Made by a program: the position numbers and the translations under genes. Shown piece by piece: positions 35,686 to 47,810 of a stretch of 64,000 bases of DNA. Source of the DNA: Siphonodentalium dalli (Eukaryota; Mollusca; Scaphopoda; Gadilida; Siphonodentaliidae); the NCBI GenBank assembly GCA_032622095.1, contig CP136065.1, positions 52,697,949 to 52,761,948 on the forward strand. Reading direction: 5' to 3'. Under the pieces are notes generated by a model. It had not been told where the DNA came from. It was given only the letters and a program-made list of their open reading frames with translations, and searched no databases. Each line of letters begins with the position of its first letter. Positions within the stretch are counted from its first letter, which is position 1.

Positions 35686-36030
35686 ACAACAACAACAACA
35701 ACAACAACACCATGCATGGACATGTTATTATGACCATTTGTTTCATATACATGCGTATCTAGCAATATGCTTCACATTTTCGTCTGAGTTTGATATGTCA
35801 TTGCTCGTATGGGCTATATACTGTCGGTTCATTCTACATGTATCTTAGACATATTCCTAAAAAAGACCCGTCGGATTATGTCAAGAACAGCCACCATCAT
35901 CATTATCGTCGTCAGCATCGTCACCACCATCACCATCATCATTATCACCACCATCATTTTCGGCATTGTACAAAAACAAGACCCGTCGGATTATGTCAAG
36001 AACAGCGACAATCACCACCATCGTCATCAC

Positions 36031-36068
<38 letters not shown>

Positions 36069-36085
36069 CAATCATCACCAAGACA
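35686..36085 (+). repeat. (CAA)n and (CAT)n tracts with a 115-bp duplication
   Basis: ACAACAACA runs at 35686-35710. CAT/CAC-rich tracts run from 35890 to 36075. The block GACCCGTCGGATTATGTCAA occurs at 35865 and again at 35980, so a 115-bp unit including the first CAT tract was duplicated. His- or Ser-rich frames here are artefacts of the repeat. Confidence 0.9.
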
Positions 36086-36796
36086 CCAACAGTTGCAACG
36101 TTGTAAGTCGTACGACTTATTGTCCGTTAATACAAAAACAATTGAACAACATCACGCATTTAAATAAAGTTTGTATCAGTATGTGCATCACTCATCGAGC
36201 CTCTCTTTAAAATCATCAAGCGTTTTAGCTTCTACAACAAAGCTCAACAATGAGTTCCATGTATTTACCATTCTATTGCTAAAAAGTGTCTTGGTAATTC
36301 CTCGCGACAAGACTTTGTTCGACATTCATTTTAATGTCCGTTGGTATTAGGTCGTCTTGCACTCGTTCGAACTGTTCATCGCAATTGACGTTATAAAGAT
36401 TGTGAAATATTTGGATGTGTCTATCATGTCGACACTGACACGTCGATGGACACCAAGCCTACATTCGCAACCATGCGTGTTCTGCATGTAGTGGCAGTAT
36501 TTTAGTTCTTGTTCAAGGTTGTCGTCTGTCTTTGAACTATTTTTATGGCAATAGAATGGTTTTTGTAGATTGGACTCCAGATTGTAGTTCTATATATTCG
36601 AGAATTGATCTCACCATGGCCGAGATACCCATTTTATAACGACCCCGCTCGACGCGCAAGTGCCGAGCTCGGGGTCAAGTGTAGGTAAACTTGTGACTTC
36701 ACACATAATTAAAAGTATATACCGTGAAGTCTCGTACCTGGCTCGGACAACCAGCTCACTGTTTCGCCCAACTCCACGACGTAACGCTTCCGCCAG
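36086..36796. other. No recognisable gene
   Basis: Non-coding. The interval 36640-36790 is GC-rich and CpG-rich relative to its neighbours, but I recognise no function. Confidence 0.4.
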
Positions 36797-37340
36797 TCGC
36801 TACACGCCCGAACGTTGCGCATCAGCGTAGAGGAGGCTGAGTAACGAGTACCATATAACATGTACCATGTAGGTGAAATTTTGGGCTACACAACTTGTTC
36901 ATGAAATAATTACTTGACTTCCGGCAGTTGTTTCACAAAATCGCGGAATCAGCAATTAAACGAATTTGCTACTTCACAACTACCGATATGTGACAATTGA
37001 CAACTAAAGTATTAATTTATAAGCAGTAAGTTGTTATGAATAGGTCCTGCATAGGTTCATATTAGATGAGTTTCATTTATCAGCTACATGTCGGAACGTT
37101 GTGCCTTAGCGTAGAGAGAGCTGAGCGATAGGAACGATTCCAACCTTGAAGGTGAAAAGGCGAGAACACTTTTCGAGAAAAACAATCACGTGACTTCCGG
37201 CAGTGCATCGTCGCACAAATGCGCGGAATCAGCAACGAACCAGCGCGATGAAAAGAAAAAAACTGCCACTTCACAAATTCAGATAACATGTTATCATGAA
37301 TAATTGTATTTATTGATTTATAATCAGTTATTAGATTCAT
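36797..37340 (+). repeat. Diverged tandem duplication of about 284 bp
   Basis: The segment starting GCTACACGCCCGAACGTTG (36799) is repeated at 37083 (GCTACATGTCGGAACGTTG). Later shared blocks include TGACTTCCGGCAGT, GCGGAATCAGCAA and a TTATGAATA / ATTTATAA.CAGT end. The copies are strongly diverged, so the duplication is old. Confidence 0.7.
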
Positions 37341-37691
37341 AGCAGATCACTTTCGTTTGCAAGGCTTAACGAAAACCAGCTATGACGTCACGTCATGTGT
37401 CATGGTGTCATTTGTCTTTGCGGACCAGAATCCACGAAAGACTGCACCTACATTTTCGTGTCGTTTCTGGACAACTGATTTCGCCTCACCAGACCAGACA
37501 ACAAGAAAACCATAGTCAGAAATGGTAACGCCACCAATATCATATTATCAGCAATAAATATAAATTATAATACAATTATTCTATAAACTAGCTTTCAAAT
37601 TTGATGCGGGAAATTTGCATACTTCCATATTTCAAGTTTTCCCGTTTCTCGTGTCATACGTTGCTTTCTTCAAACTGTCTTCTTTATTACA

Positions 37692-38270
37692 CAAGCTGAT
37701 GGGCCCGACTTCGCCCGGGCTGTTTCCCATCTGATTTCCGGTGAAAGGCGCGATTTGACCTTCAAATGACTATTTAGAAAGTCAAGGTCACGTCAGGGTC
37801 ATGATTTGACCAGTCCAAAACATCCCCACCCGGAGAAAAGTACCCTAGGTATCAAATTTCGTCGAAATCCGTCCGTTTTACCCCACTTGACCTTTAATGA
37901 ACAATTTTGAAGGTCAAGGTAAGGTCGGAGTCATGATTTGACCCGTCCAAAACACTCCCACGACAAATGTACCCATATGTATCAAATTTCGTCGAAATCC
38001 ATCCGTTTTGTTCGATTTGACCTTTGATTGACCACATTGAAGGTCAAGGTCAGGCCGAGGTCACGATTTGACCCGTTCAAAACTTTCCCCGGACAAAAGT
38101 ATCCCTAGGTATAAAATTTCGCCGAAATGTGTCCGTTTTACCCAAATTGACCTTGCATTGACAGTTTTAAAGGTCAAGGTCAAGTCTGGGTCACGATTTG
38201 ACCCTTCCAAAACACTTCACATTGAAAAGCCGAGGAGGACATGTTGGTTGCTAATTGCTAGATAAACGAC
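37692..38270 (-). mobile_element. Helitron-like end with 130-bp minisatellite
   Basis: Read on the minus strand, the left border is a GC hairpin (GCCCGGGCGAAGTCGGGC at 37702-37719) followed by CCATCAGCTT, like the Helitron-like end at 1694 but with CTTG instead of CTAG. Inward lie four units starting at about 37755, 37887, 38017 and 38147, with shared blocks AGGTCAAGGTCA, GATTTGACCC and TCAAATTTCGTCGAAATCC. No protein. Confidence 0.55.
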
Positions 38271-39624
38271 GCTGTATTTTAAAGGTGTTTCAAACTAGGA
38301 GATAGAAGTATTCTGCGTTTCAAATGGTGATGAATTATAGTATTTTATTCAAATTTTATGGCATAAATTGTTATTAAAACCGTATATACTATAAAAAATG
38401 AATGAGTTGAAAGTTAAGTGGGCCTTTAAACAAAGTCACAATTGCAGTTAGGCTCATCTCATACTCGTCCATTCAGCGATATTCTGCTGCGCAGTTTGTT
38501 ATAGCCGTTCAAAGCTATGGACCCATAAAATTCTAAACTTGGCCCTTAAAATATTGAACTCCAAATTGGAGCCCACACAGAACATCACTTAAGTCAACTG
38601 TACCTGTGTCATGTTCCAATGCGGGAGGGTCCATATATACCACAACATTCATATTATATGCCAAGAATTCAACGGTATGGGCCCACGTAATGACATTAAA
38701 TCTCAAGAAAACCCGCGGAAACAAAACAAAATCACATTTAATGTTCTAAGTTAAGTTATTTCCTCCTGTATCTGTATCGGTGTGCGCGCAGGATCAGTTC
38801 GGATGTGAGCGCACACTCCATAAAAAGAATCTTTGTGAAAATGAACCCTCTCAAATTAGTCTCAATACTTTAGAATATAGAATTAACCTAAAAATAACTA
38901 AAACCTTCGGAATAGAGAACCTTCGGAATAGCGGACCTTCGGGATAGCAAATCTTCATAATAGAAACATGTCCCCACAATTACACCGGTGACGTAAACAC
39001 ATGTGCTAATCATTGTCGTACTATCGTAATTATCGGTACGATTTATACTCTAGTACGAAACAAGAATACATTCCTCCATACGACCATGAGTCTATACAAA
39101 TCTGTACACCAGTGTCCACCCACTTCGTGGCGGTAATAAACGCAGACACGTTTCAATTACTGTAACATGGTGTAAACATATACCGGTAAGGTCTACTGGA
39201 TCCGTGTCCGTATTAACCATGATTTCTAGTAATGTTTCTACTTAAAGATGTACATGTATCGCCAGTATCCGGCTGAACTTCGTTTTGAAGGTGGCACCCT
39301 TAATCATCGGCTTAGTTGCAGCGACATACATTGTATAGAACATTCACTACACACAATATTATATGATAGGCCTTTGTTACCAAAGGCCGACGTGTAAACC
39401 ATAGGCGATATTGATTGGCATATTAATTATCGCTGTTTACTTGTATCCAAAAACTATCAACACCGGTTAATCAAACATTCACGTCGTTACCATGCGTTAG
39501 GTCTAAATAGGCATATCGTTTCATGACGATTTGCACGATCCTTCGCAGGGTCCGTCATCTTAACACCATGCCGGGTCGTTATATATTATCATATTATACT
39601 TACATGTATATTTATTTATTGACT
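38271..39624. other. No recognisable gene
   Basis: Non-coding apart from short frames. A small three- to four-unit tandem (CCTTCGGAATAG-like, 17 bp) lies at about 38911-38960. Confidence 0.45.
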
Positions 39625-41820
39625 GTAAGTAAGATTGATTGATTGAGGGTTCAACGTCGTTTTAGTCGCTAGGCCATACCGCGACCAAGAACAGAATCAG
39701 ATAGCAAAAAGGATCGCAGAGAAGCAACTGTGTATATAAATCAGACAGAGGATTAGATTAAAACAATGCAATGATGAGATATGTACAAATAAAAGCATCC
39801 AAGAGGAATGTCAGGAATATAAATTCAAGAACTGACTCTATAGTGTGCAATCATACTATAAAAAGTATAACAGTAGTACAAGAATAGATAATAAATAGCA
39901 AATAAATAACACGAAATTACCAAGGAGCCCCATCGAAATATGTAAAGTAGCTTTTAAAATCATATTTTGCAGTGACAAGGTATTTATAATATTTGATGAA
40001 TCGCGCATGAACCTTTACCAATGCGTCAAGCCGATGGTCGGGTGGATGAGACAAAATGTCACCTTCAGGTTCACCCAACCGAAGCCTCGTTCCAAAAATA
40101 CTGTTTCTTGTCTTTGAGAGTTAAACGTTTCTCTTCAATATTGTGGTCAAGTTTTGAAAGCACAAAGATGTACCTCTCTTTATGAGAGTCAAAACCTTTG
40201 AGGCGATCTTTGTTTCGAAACATTGGGCGATTTTTCTTTTGGAACAGTAGGATCAACTTGCATAGGTTGTTTTGAGGAAATGTATCAACGTCAGAAGCTG
40301 CATCCATAACACGTGCTTCATGTTCTGAAACAGGAATAATATCAGTCACCTCAACTTGTGTTGCTAGTGATATACTGAAGAGTTTGGTTTGACTCTGTGT
40401 CTGAGCGCTGGCATCAACACATCTTTTTGTAGACACGATTGCTGAGTGTGTGTCATTTGGAATGGATGGTCGAAGACCAACTATTTTGTTAGCATTTTTT
40501 CCGGCATGTAACGACCCCTGTCCCAAATGGGACATGAGCGATCTATTGCAGCATGTGAACCATGACAGTTTGAAATGTTTTTAATATTCGTAAAATCCCT
40601 ATGATCATCACCAGAAATAGAACATCGTGCAAATATGGTTTCTTTACTTTTACAAAGTTCCCGGCAATGGCCATACCACTGACAGTTAAAACATCGCAAT
40701 GGGTTTGGAACAAATGTGCTTAAATCCATCTTCCAACCTTCAATGTCGGTGGATGTTCGCACCGATTGAATGTCAGAAGATAACTATTCAGAGGAACGTT
40801 TAGTCCATCAACAGTCTTTGTAAATCTACGGACTTCTGTAACTCCGTGTGGTGCCAACTCCGCTAATATTTCGATTGCGAAGAATCAGCTATATCGCCGA
40901 TTCGCAACACAGCTCTGCTACTATTCAATATCTTGTGATGAGTAACATACACTGGTGCATGTCTGCGAAATAGTTGTTAACTGCAGCATAGCATCACAGT
41001 GAACTTTCTTTGAACATTAAATCAAGAGAGAGACATTGATTGACACAGTCCTGATTGGTTTAACAGATTTCAATTGTCCAGCAATGCTTTGTAGCGTTTT
41101 ATCAAGGACAAAGATAGGTCTTTTCACATTTGGGTCAAAGCCAAGACTCATGTACTAAGGGAATACCACATCATCATTGGAACTTGGGTGAGTCATCATT
41201 CTTACGAGCAGTACGTTTTTTTTTTATTTGAGTTGCCATATGAAATGCAAAAATCGACAACTAGCCCAGCAGCCGCCGTGGACTACCCTTCGAATTCTGG
41301 TCGGACCAAAGACTGGTACATGGCTGAAGCGGTGACCCGTTTAGCCACTGCATATATAGCAGCATCCCGGTACCTCTCCACATTGCGATAGGCGTGAACA
41401 ATACAGGATTCAATATCCAACAATCAGCAGGACAGACACAAAAGAGACAAGATAGAACAGAAACACCATACGTGAAAAGACAAAACAATACTTCAAACAT
41501 CACGCGGGCAAAATACAACATATAACACAAATTTAAGCTGAAACACTGCGGAGAGGCGTGACTAGCCGATTGATTGATCCGGGTCAACTCAACCACCCGT
41601 CTTGAAGAGATGACGGACCAAAGAGGACCATGAGCTAAGTCGCATCCGCAGGTCGATGCCTCACGTGAGACGGCCGCCGTAGTACATCCAGGACTCCTAC
41701 ACTACACCTCGTGGGATGCACCCCACGGCAAACAGGGCCACACTAGGGGATTTGTACCCCTCGTAGTGGGCGGTAGGCCTATTCTACCCCGGGCCCAAAC
41801 GGGGGAGCAAAGTAAGAATA
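39625..41820 (-). mobile_element. I/Nimb-like LINE deletion derivative (ORF1 only)
   Basis: On the minus strand a GC-rich 5' region (41820-41160) leads to a broken ORF1 (41155-40071). The sequence then passes to a 3' end at about 39700-39625 that reads GCGACTAAAACGACGTTGAACCCTCAATCAATCAATC in stretches. No endonuclease or RT is found between them, so ORF2 is missing. The ATCAATCA tail is common for LINEs in molluscs. Whether the copy moved in this deleted form, or lost ORF2 after insertion, cannot be told. Confidence 0.6.
40071..41155 (-). pseudogene. LINE ORF1 (Gag-like zinc-knuckle protein), broken
   Basis: Gag-like ORF1 proteins bind element RNA. From the start region near 41155 the minus strand encodes FDPNVKRPIFVLDKTL, then stops and shifts, then EVRRFTKTVDGLNVPLNSY before the knuckles. 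The first knuckle CFNCQWYGHCRELC (CX2CX4HX4C) is intact at about 40670. The second (ARCSISGDDHRDF) has lost its last Cys. The third keeps only part (NCHGSHAAIDRSCPIW). A charged tail runs to 40071. The knuckle arrangement is that of I/Nimb/Jockey ORF1. Several stops make it non-functional. Confidence 0.75.
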
Positions 41821-42124
41821 TATGTGACATCTGGTCTAAAAAAGATTCACACTAAATGCTGGTTAGAAAATCAAAATATCAGAACAGTTTGAACCAATTT
41901 CAAGTCTGCAATTACCAACTGATGCATGTCGGTCATGGAATTTCCAACCGTTGAACATTTTGGGGTGGTGTGAGCCAAACCCCCTGGCCCTGTTCCATAT
42001 TAAGACAACCAATCATAAATGTTCGTTCGTCCGCGAAATATATTGTAAAACGTTGATGTATAATAGTCATTTATTATGTGCATTTACAAAAAAATATAGT
42101 CGAAGAGTAGCGGTAATGTGCATA
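41821..42124. other. No gene; fragment of a dispersed repeat
   Basis: TTTCCAACCGTTGAACATTTTGG near 41941 resembles the repeat copy near 50318. Otherwise unremarkable. Confidence 0.4.
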
Positions 42125-42584
42125 TGTGACCCGCCATATCAAATTCAGTCGTAAGACGGGATTTTTTTTACCCTGTGCCAATGCATTCTCTTAAATATGC
42201 GAGTCGACTATAGGTCGCCTCGCATATATAAGAGAATGCATTGGCCTAACAATTTTTTATCATTTTTTTTAAATAAATGTTTCTTACAATTTTCAGGACA
42301 TAAAATAAAAAACATCCATTACCCTGCAGGGAGCCCCACACATATATAGAAGCATATAGAAGAGTGTCGTCTGCTCATGTTTGTCTGGGGCTATGTATGG
42401 GTGAAATTATAAAATTGTTAAAGAATACAAGAAAAAATTATTAAAATTGTAAAAAATTGTTAGGCCAATGCATTCTCTTATATATGCGAGGCGACCTATG
42501 GTCGACTCGCATATATAAGAGAATGCATTGGCACAGGGTAAAACAAATCCCGACTTACGACTGGATTTGATATGGCGGGTCACA
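42125..42584. mobile_element. Intact double-hairpin MITE, TGTGACCCGCC family
   Basis: TIRs of about 45 bp begin TGTGACCCGCCATATCAAAT and end with the reverse complement. CATA lies outside both ends (42121-42124, 42585-42588). Hairpins at 42177-42245 and 42464-42532. The spacer contains AT-rich units and a unique block around CCCTGCAGGGAGCCCCACAC. Confidence 0.88.
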
Positions 42585-42957
42585 CATATATAACACATTA
42601 AGCAGTCATAAACCACCCAGCGACCATATCACGCTCTCTCAGTTTTACAGATGGAGGAAATACCACACAGAAGGTTAATTTACCGGGAAATAATTCCACT
42701 GCGTGGAGACAATTCAGACCCGGAAAGCAACCAAAACTTACCCGATACACGTACCTCTACATGGATTGAATTGAATTGTTTATTGCAATGTCAACATCGA
42801 AATTGCAACATGCTACAACGTAAAAACATATATACAAACAATACATAACATGTATGCACATCAATACATTCTTCCTTCATATTATATGGCATTAATAATA
42901 AAGGCAAATAAGGCTAATACACTCAGGGATGATTTCGTAAATGGTATATAGAAGACA

Positions 42958-45450
42958 CTAGCAGGGTTACCCGGCGTTGCCCAGGTTAAAGTGATGTGAA
43001 GCCCTCTGTATACTGTGGATATTTGGTGGGAATAGCGGATACTCTTGCTCAAAGTGTTACACGTATTATCATAAATTGTATATCCAAATAGCATCACAAA
43101 ACATGATTCATACACATGGAATATAGGAAGTGGCTCATCTTGTCGGATCGAAGCGATTGTCATTTTGTTTATCGCGATCAATCCGTCCCACCAATAAAGA
43201 AGTATTTATTTTATACTTCAGACGTTATAACATGAAACATAAACACATTAGTTTGTAAAAAGAAAAGACGACAATTGGGTTTTACGTAGAGATGTATCAA
43301 TCAATCTTGTGGGTTAGACTAAGTTTTGAGGACACCTGGTTATCGATGCAGATGTTTTAAAGAATTGTCCAGGTGCTCCTCTGTCCATGGTGCTATTTTC
43401 TGGCTAATTATTCTCAGGCATGAAAATCAGCTACATGTACCCGACACAGAGCGATATTTTGAGTTGTTCATGTTAGGCGATGAGTTTGTTCTAAAAAAAT
43501 TACAGAAATCCTCTGTATCGGGCAGATATTACCCTGCAGATGTCAGTATTGGAGGATCCTGAAAAGCCGTGTGCCACTGACTGCGTTCTCTTTTATCTTT
43601 TATATATTTGACTGCACGCTGTGACCTGTTGAACAGGCCTTCTATACATTTGAAAATTGTGACTATATTGTGGAAACTATATTAAATGGGGCAGACTCAA
43701 TATTGTGTTATAACATAAACACGAGCCATTCTAATATGCAATCCTCTGACGGTTCAAGTTCCCTCAGTTTGCAAGAATATAATGTATCTCTTAAACATGA
43801 TGATAAATATACTTTAGTACTTTCTTCTATATATCTGTTTTGCTAGCTCATTATATGAATGCACTGATTCCCACCCCCGTATACATTTGACAGTTGAGAA
43901 GATATAATTGTTCGAGTGACTTAATTCGGTCACCATTTGTCGAGGTTCTGAACTTTGGACGCCAAAAACTAATTAGCACGATATGGAGATGACCTGGGAG
44001 ATGACTATATCAAACTTTGGTGGATATCGTCGGATAAAACAATCATATCAATGCTAGTGCATCTCCTCTCGACATCCATGACCCAAACTACACCAAATGT
44101 GATTTAATTCATCATAGCATTGAAGAATAACGTGCATGAATTTGGTGGAAATTAGTGCTAAATATATTTGTATCAGAGTTGGTTCAACTCCTCATACATG
44201 ACTTGAACGGCGCCACTTTGACATATTTAAACCATGTCCATAGACTCATGCATGCATGCTATAATGGAGATGATTATACATAAGTTTGGTGGTAATCGGC
44301 AACTAAACCAATTCTTATCATAGTTATTATCCCTCCCCATTTCTAACCCATCATTAAACCACACACTTAGACTCATTATGGCGATGAATATATATACAAT
44401 TGGTGAAAATTGGCGAGTATACAAATTCGTATAAAATTTAGGGCCCACACATCTCTCACCCAAACGGCACCAGTTTGGCGTATTTAAACCACACGATTAG
44501 ATTTCTCGTATCACGGAGAAGAATATGTATCACTATGGTGGAAATCGGCGCTAAACATATTGTTTATAAATTTGTGTGTGTGTCTCTCTCTCACCCTCTG
44601 TGCACCCTGACTCGAATGACCCCACTTTTGACATCTTTAAACCACACAATTAGACTCCTGATATCATGGAGATGATTATTTATAAGTTTGGTGCTAATCG
44701 GCGACTAAACATTTTTTTTTATATCAAATTTAGTAACCACGCCACCCCCTACACCATCTTTCACACAAACAGCACCAATATGGCGTCTTTAAATCACACG
44801 ATTAGATTCCTCGTATCATGGATAAGAACTTGTATTAATTTGGTGGAAATTGGCGCTAAAAATATTGTGTATCAATTTTGGTGCCCTTCTCCCTTTCAGT
44901 GCGCCCTTAACTCGAATGACACCACTGTCGACAGCTTTAAGCCGCACCATTAGACTCCTCATACCATGTGGATGATTTTGTATAAGTTTGATGGCAATCG
45001 GTGACTAAACCAATTCTTATCAGATTTAGTGGCCACCAGTCCCCCAATCTCTCATCCAAACGACACCGATTTGGTGTCTTTGAATCACACAATTAGATTC
45101 ATTGTAGCATGGAGAAGAATGTGTATCAGTTTGGTGAAAAGCGGCGCTAAAATTATTTTTGATCAATTTTGGTGCCCGTCTCCCCTTCCGTGCATCCCTG
45201 ACTCGAACGGCGCCACTTTTGACATTTTAAAACCACACCATTAGATTTCTCATATCATGGGGATGATTATATATAAGTTTGGTGGCAATCGGCGAAAAAA
45301 AATATTCTGTCCCTCCCCCTTTACAGCCCCTGACAACAACGGCATCACTGTAGAAAATTCTAACCCGCACCATTATCTTTCTCGTAAAAAGTTACCCCTG
45401 TTAGACCCCTTTGGTGGTATCCAGATGGTCCCCTGTGAATTTCTATAGAA
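42958..45450 (-). mobile_element. Helitron-like end followed by an internal satellite
   Basis: On the minus strand the border reads CCTGGGCAACGCCGGGTAACCCTGCTAG: a GC hairpin followed at short distance by CTAG (42958-42961). Inward (rightward) lie about 1.1 kb of unclassified DNA and then the 150-bp array. Assigning the array to the same element is inference; no Rep/helicase is seen. Confidence 0.45.
44130..45440 (+). repeat. 150-bp tandem array with alternating unit types
   Basis: Clear units start near 44487, 44639, 44791, 44939, 45083 and 45231 at AAACCACACNATTAGA; older ones lie upstream. Odd units read GAAGAATRTGTATCA...GGAAATCGGCGCTAAA, even units GATGATTATATATAAGTTTGGTGGYAATCGGCGACTAAAC, so the basic repeat is a dimer of about 300 bp. 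It ends with ACAGACAGACAGACATTCGC. Frames crossing it are incidental. Confidence 0.85.
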
Positions 45451-45869
45451 CACAGACAGACAGACATTCGCAAATACAGATATAGATATAATATTTATAT
45501 TATATATATAATATAATATTATATAATACGTGCGTCATGGTAACCTTTTAAACGCTAATTTTGAGAAAATTCTCACTCTTTTCAAAATACTTATATTTAG
45601 CAGTGACAAAAATCTGTAGAATTTATTTCTGATAGGATTTTCCCAGTAATACTTCGGGATATAGATTTCTCGCAGTTCTTTACACAAAATAACAAAATGG
45701 TATTCATCAGACATTTTCGCCACATACCGGGCATTTCGTGTCTTTACATGTACTTTTACATGCGTGTGTGGATCACCACAACGCACCAACTACGGACCAT
45801 GCAGCTTCGCAGAGCGGCTTATAAATGGCATAATTATTAAATATTTTATGATATGTCCTGCGCTAGACA

Positions 45870-46680
45870 ATTTTTATAATTTGTTCTTATGTTCTTTAAC
45901 AATTTTATCATTTTTTCTTACATTATTTAACAATTTTATCATTTTTAACAATTTTTCTCACATTCTTAAACATATTTTATCTCATTATGGTCGACTCGCA
46001 TATACTAGTATAATAGAATGCATTGGCACAGGGTTTTCGCAAAAATTCAGGAAGCTTCCGTTAAAAAATTGACACCCATTGTGCATTGATTTATGTGGAA
46101 ATCGTCCCCCACGTTTAATTGTAGTGTACCGATGCAATGTATGTCAAATAAAAACAACAAAATCCACGTACACTGCCGCCAGAAATTTCATTTGCACACT
46201 CCCCCCTATGGGTTGGAATTTCCCATCTGGTACCTTAAACTGTCCGACTGTTGGAAATTTCCAACTTAACACTCTCCGAACACAAACTGATTCTTTCAGT
46301 TCAAAACTAGAGTGAAAGTAGGAAATAGTCGACTTTTGCATTTGGTACGAAATTTCCAACTAATGCTTTGTCGGGTATGAAATTTCCAACTTATGAATAT
46401 GTTGACCAACGTTGGTGTGACACCCGACACCCCCCCTGTAGCCACCGCGTCACTGGTAGTCAATATAGTGGGAATGAACAGGTCCGAGACAATATGCCTT
46501 GTGATATTACCTCCGTTCGAACGCGCCGCGAGTTTGGGACATCAATGCAACTAAGTACTCCATCTGGCACGAAGATAACAATGTGTGGTGGGACAGAACG
46601 CGAGATTATTAGTACCGCTTCTCATATATAATTCATCTTCCCATTCTCTCAGGCTGCATGCACGAGTGTTCGGAATTGCA
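45870..46680 (+). repeat. Dispersed repeat with half hairpin (copy A)
   Basis: AT-rich spacer units (TTCTTACATTATTTAACAAT), half of the 69-bp hairpin (45986-46026), CACAGGGTTTTCG, then a roughly 600-bp body rich in GAAATTTCCAAC-like words. The same order occurs at 49640-50600. Confidence 0.7.
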
Positions 46681-46829
46681 AATTAAGAGTACTGCGATAT
46701 AACGAAGCGACTGAAAAACGGTAAACGATAAACCCATAATGACCTCAATATATCTTTGAAACTGTGTCTTCATTGTAATTACATGCGTGGTCTGCATAAC
46801 TTAGAATTTTTAATGACTCAATCAGTCGA

Positions 46830-47302
46830 ATAGATCATGCCATGGATCTCTACTATGGCTAGCGCCCGTAGAGATCATATTCCACCAGTACAAAACCTTG
46901 GAACTTTTTGTCGTTTCGACAGGGAACCTTATAAAGTCGAAAAATAACATTCACTGTAGTTAAATGTCCCAACTCTAAATTGCATGCATTTCTCTTACTT
47001 TTGTGAGCCGATATGGCACTAAACATCGAATTATTTGCCCAGGAGAAATGCCATAATAATAAGCGACTCAACGGAAAATCGCTCACAAATTCACTTAAAT
47101 TGTGAAATTTCAAGTTGGGACCTTCACCTACAGTGAAGTACATTATTAAGGAACAGATAATACTAAGAAATATTTTGTCGTTATTTATTCGACTTTATAA
47201 GGTTCCCTGTCAAAACTAAAAAAAAAAGTTCCAAGGTTTTGTACTGGCGGAATATGATATCTACGGGCGTTAGCCATAGTAGAGATTTATGGCATGATCT
47301 AT
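46830..47302. mobile_element. MITE with ATAGATCATGCCAT ends, 7-9-bp TSD
   Basis: Arms of about 160 bp (46830-46990, 47140-47302) are inverted copies sharing TCTACTATGGCTA, CGCCCGTAGA and GTTCCAAGGTTTTGTACTGG. CAGTCGA lies outside both tips; read as ATCAGTCGA, nine bases match. No coding capacity. Confidence 0.85.
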
Positions 47303-47349
47303 CAGTCGAGGTGACATAGGAGCAATGATATGGTGGAACAATTCATATA

Positions 47350-47810
47350 TGTGACCCGCCATATCAAATCCAGTCGTAAGTCGGGATTTTTTTTACCCTG
47401 TGCCAATGCATTCTCTTATATATGCGAGTCGACCATAGGTCGCCTCGCATATATAAGAGAATGCATTGGCCTAACAATTTTTTATCATTTTTTTTAAATA
47501 AATGTTTCTTACAATTTTTAGGACATAAAATAAAAAGCATCCATTACCCTGCAGGGAGCCCCACACATAAATAGAAGCATATAGAAGAGTGTCGTCTGCT
47601 CATGTTTGTCTGGGGCTCTGTATGGGTGAAATTATAAAATTGTTAAAGAATACAAGAAAAAATTATTAAAATTGTAAAAAAATTGTTAGGCCAATGCATT
47701 CTCTTATATATGCGAGGCGACCTATGGTCGACTCGCATATATAAGAGAATGCATTGGCACAGGGTAAAATAAATCCCGACTTACGACTGGATTTGATATG
47801 GCGGGTCACA
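47350..47810. mobile_element. Intact double-hairpin MITE, TGTGACCCGCC family
   Basis: Near-identical to 42125-42584. TATA lies outside both ends. Hairpins at 47402-47470 and 47690-47758. Confidence 0.88.

Noticed and set aside
35790-36210. His-rich and Ser-rich proteins
   Set aside because: Produced by the CAT/CAC microsatellite in different frames.
41560-41820. tRNA-derived SINE
   Set aside because: GC-rich with some A-box-like words, but no paired A and B boxes at proper spacing. Better explained as the 5' region of the minus-strand LINE.
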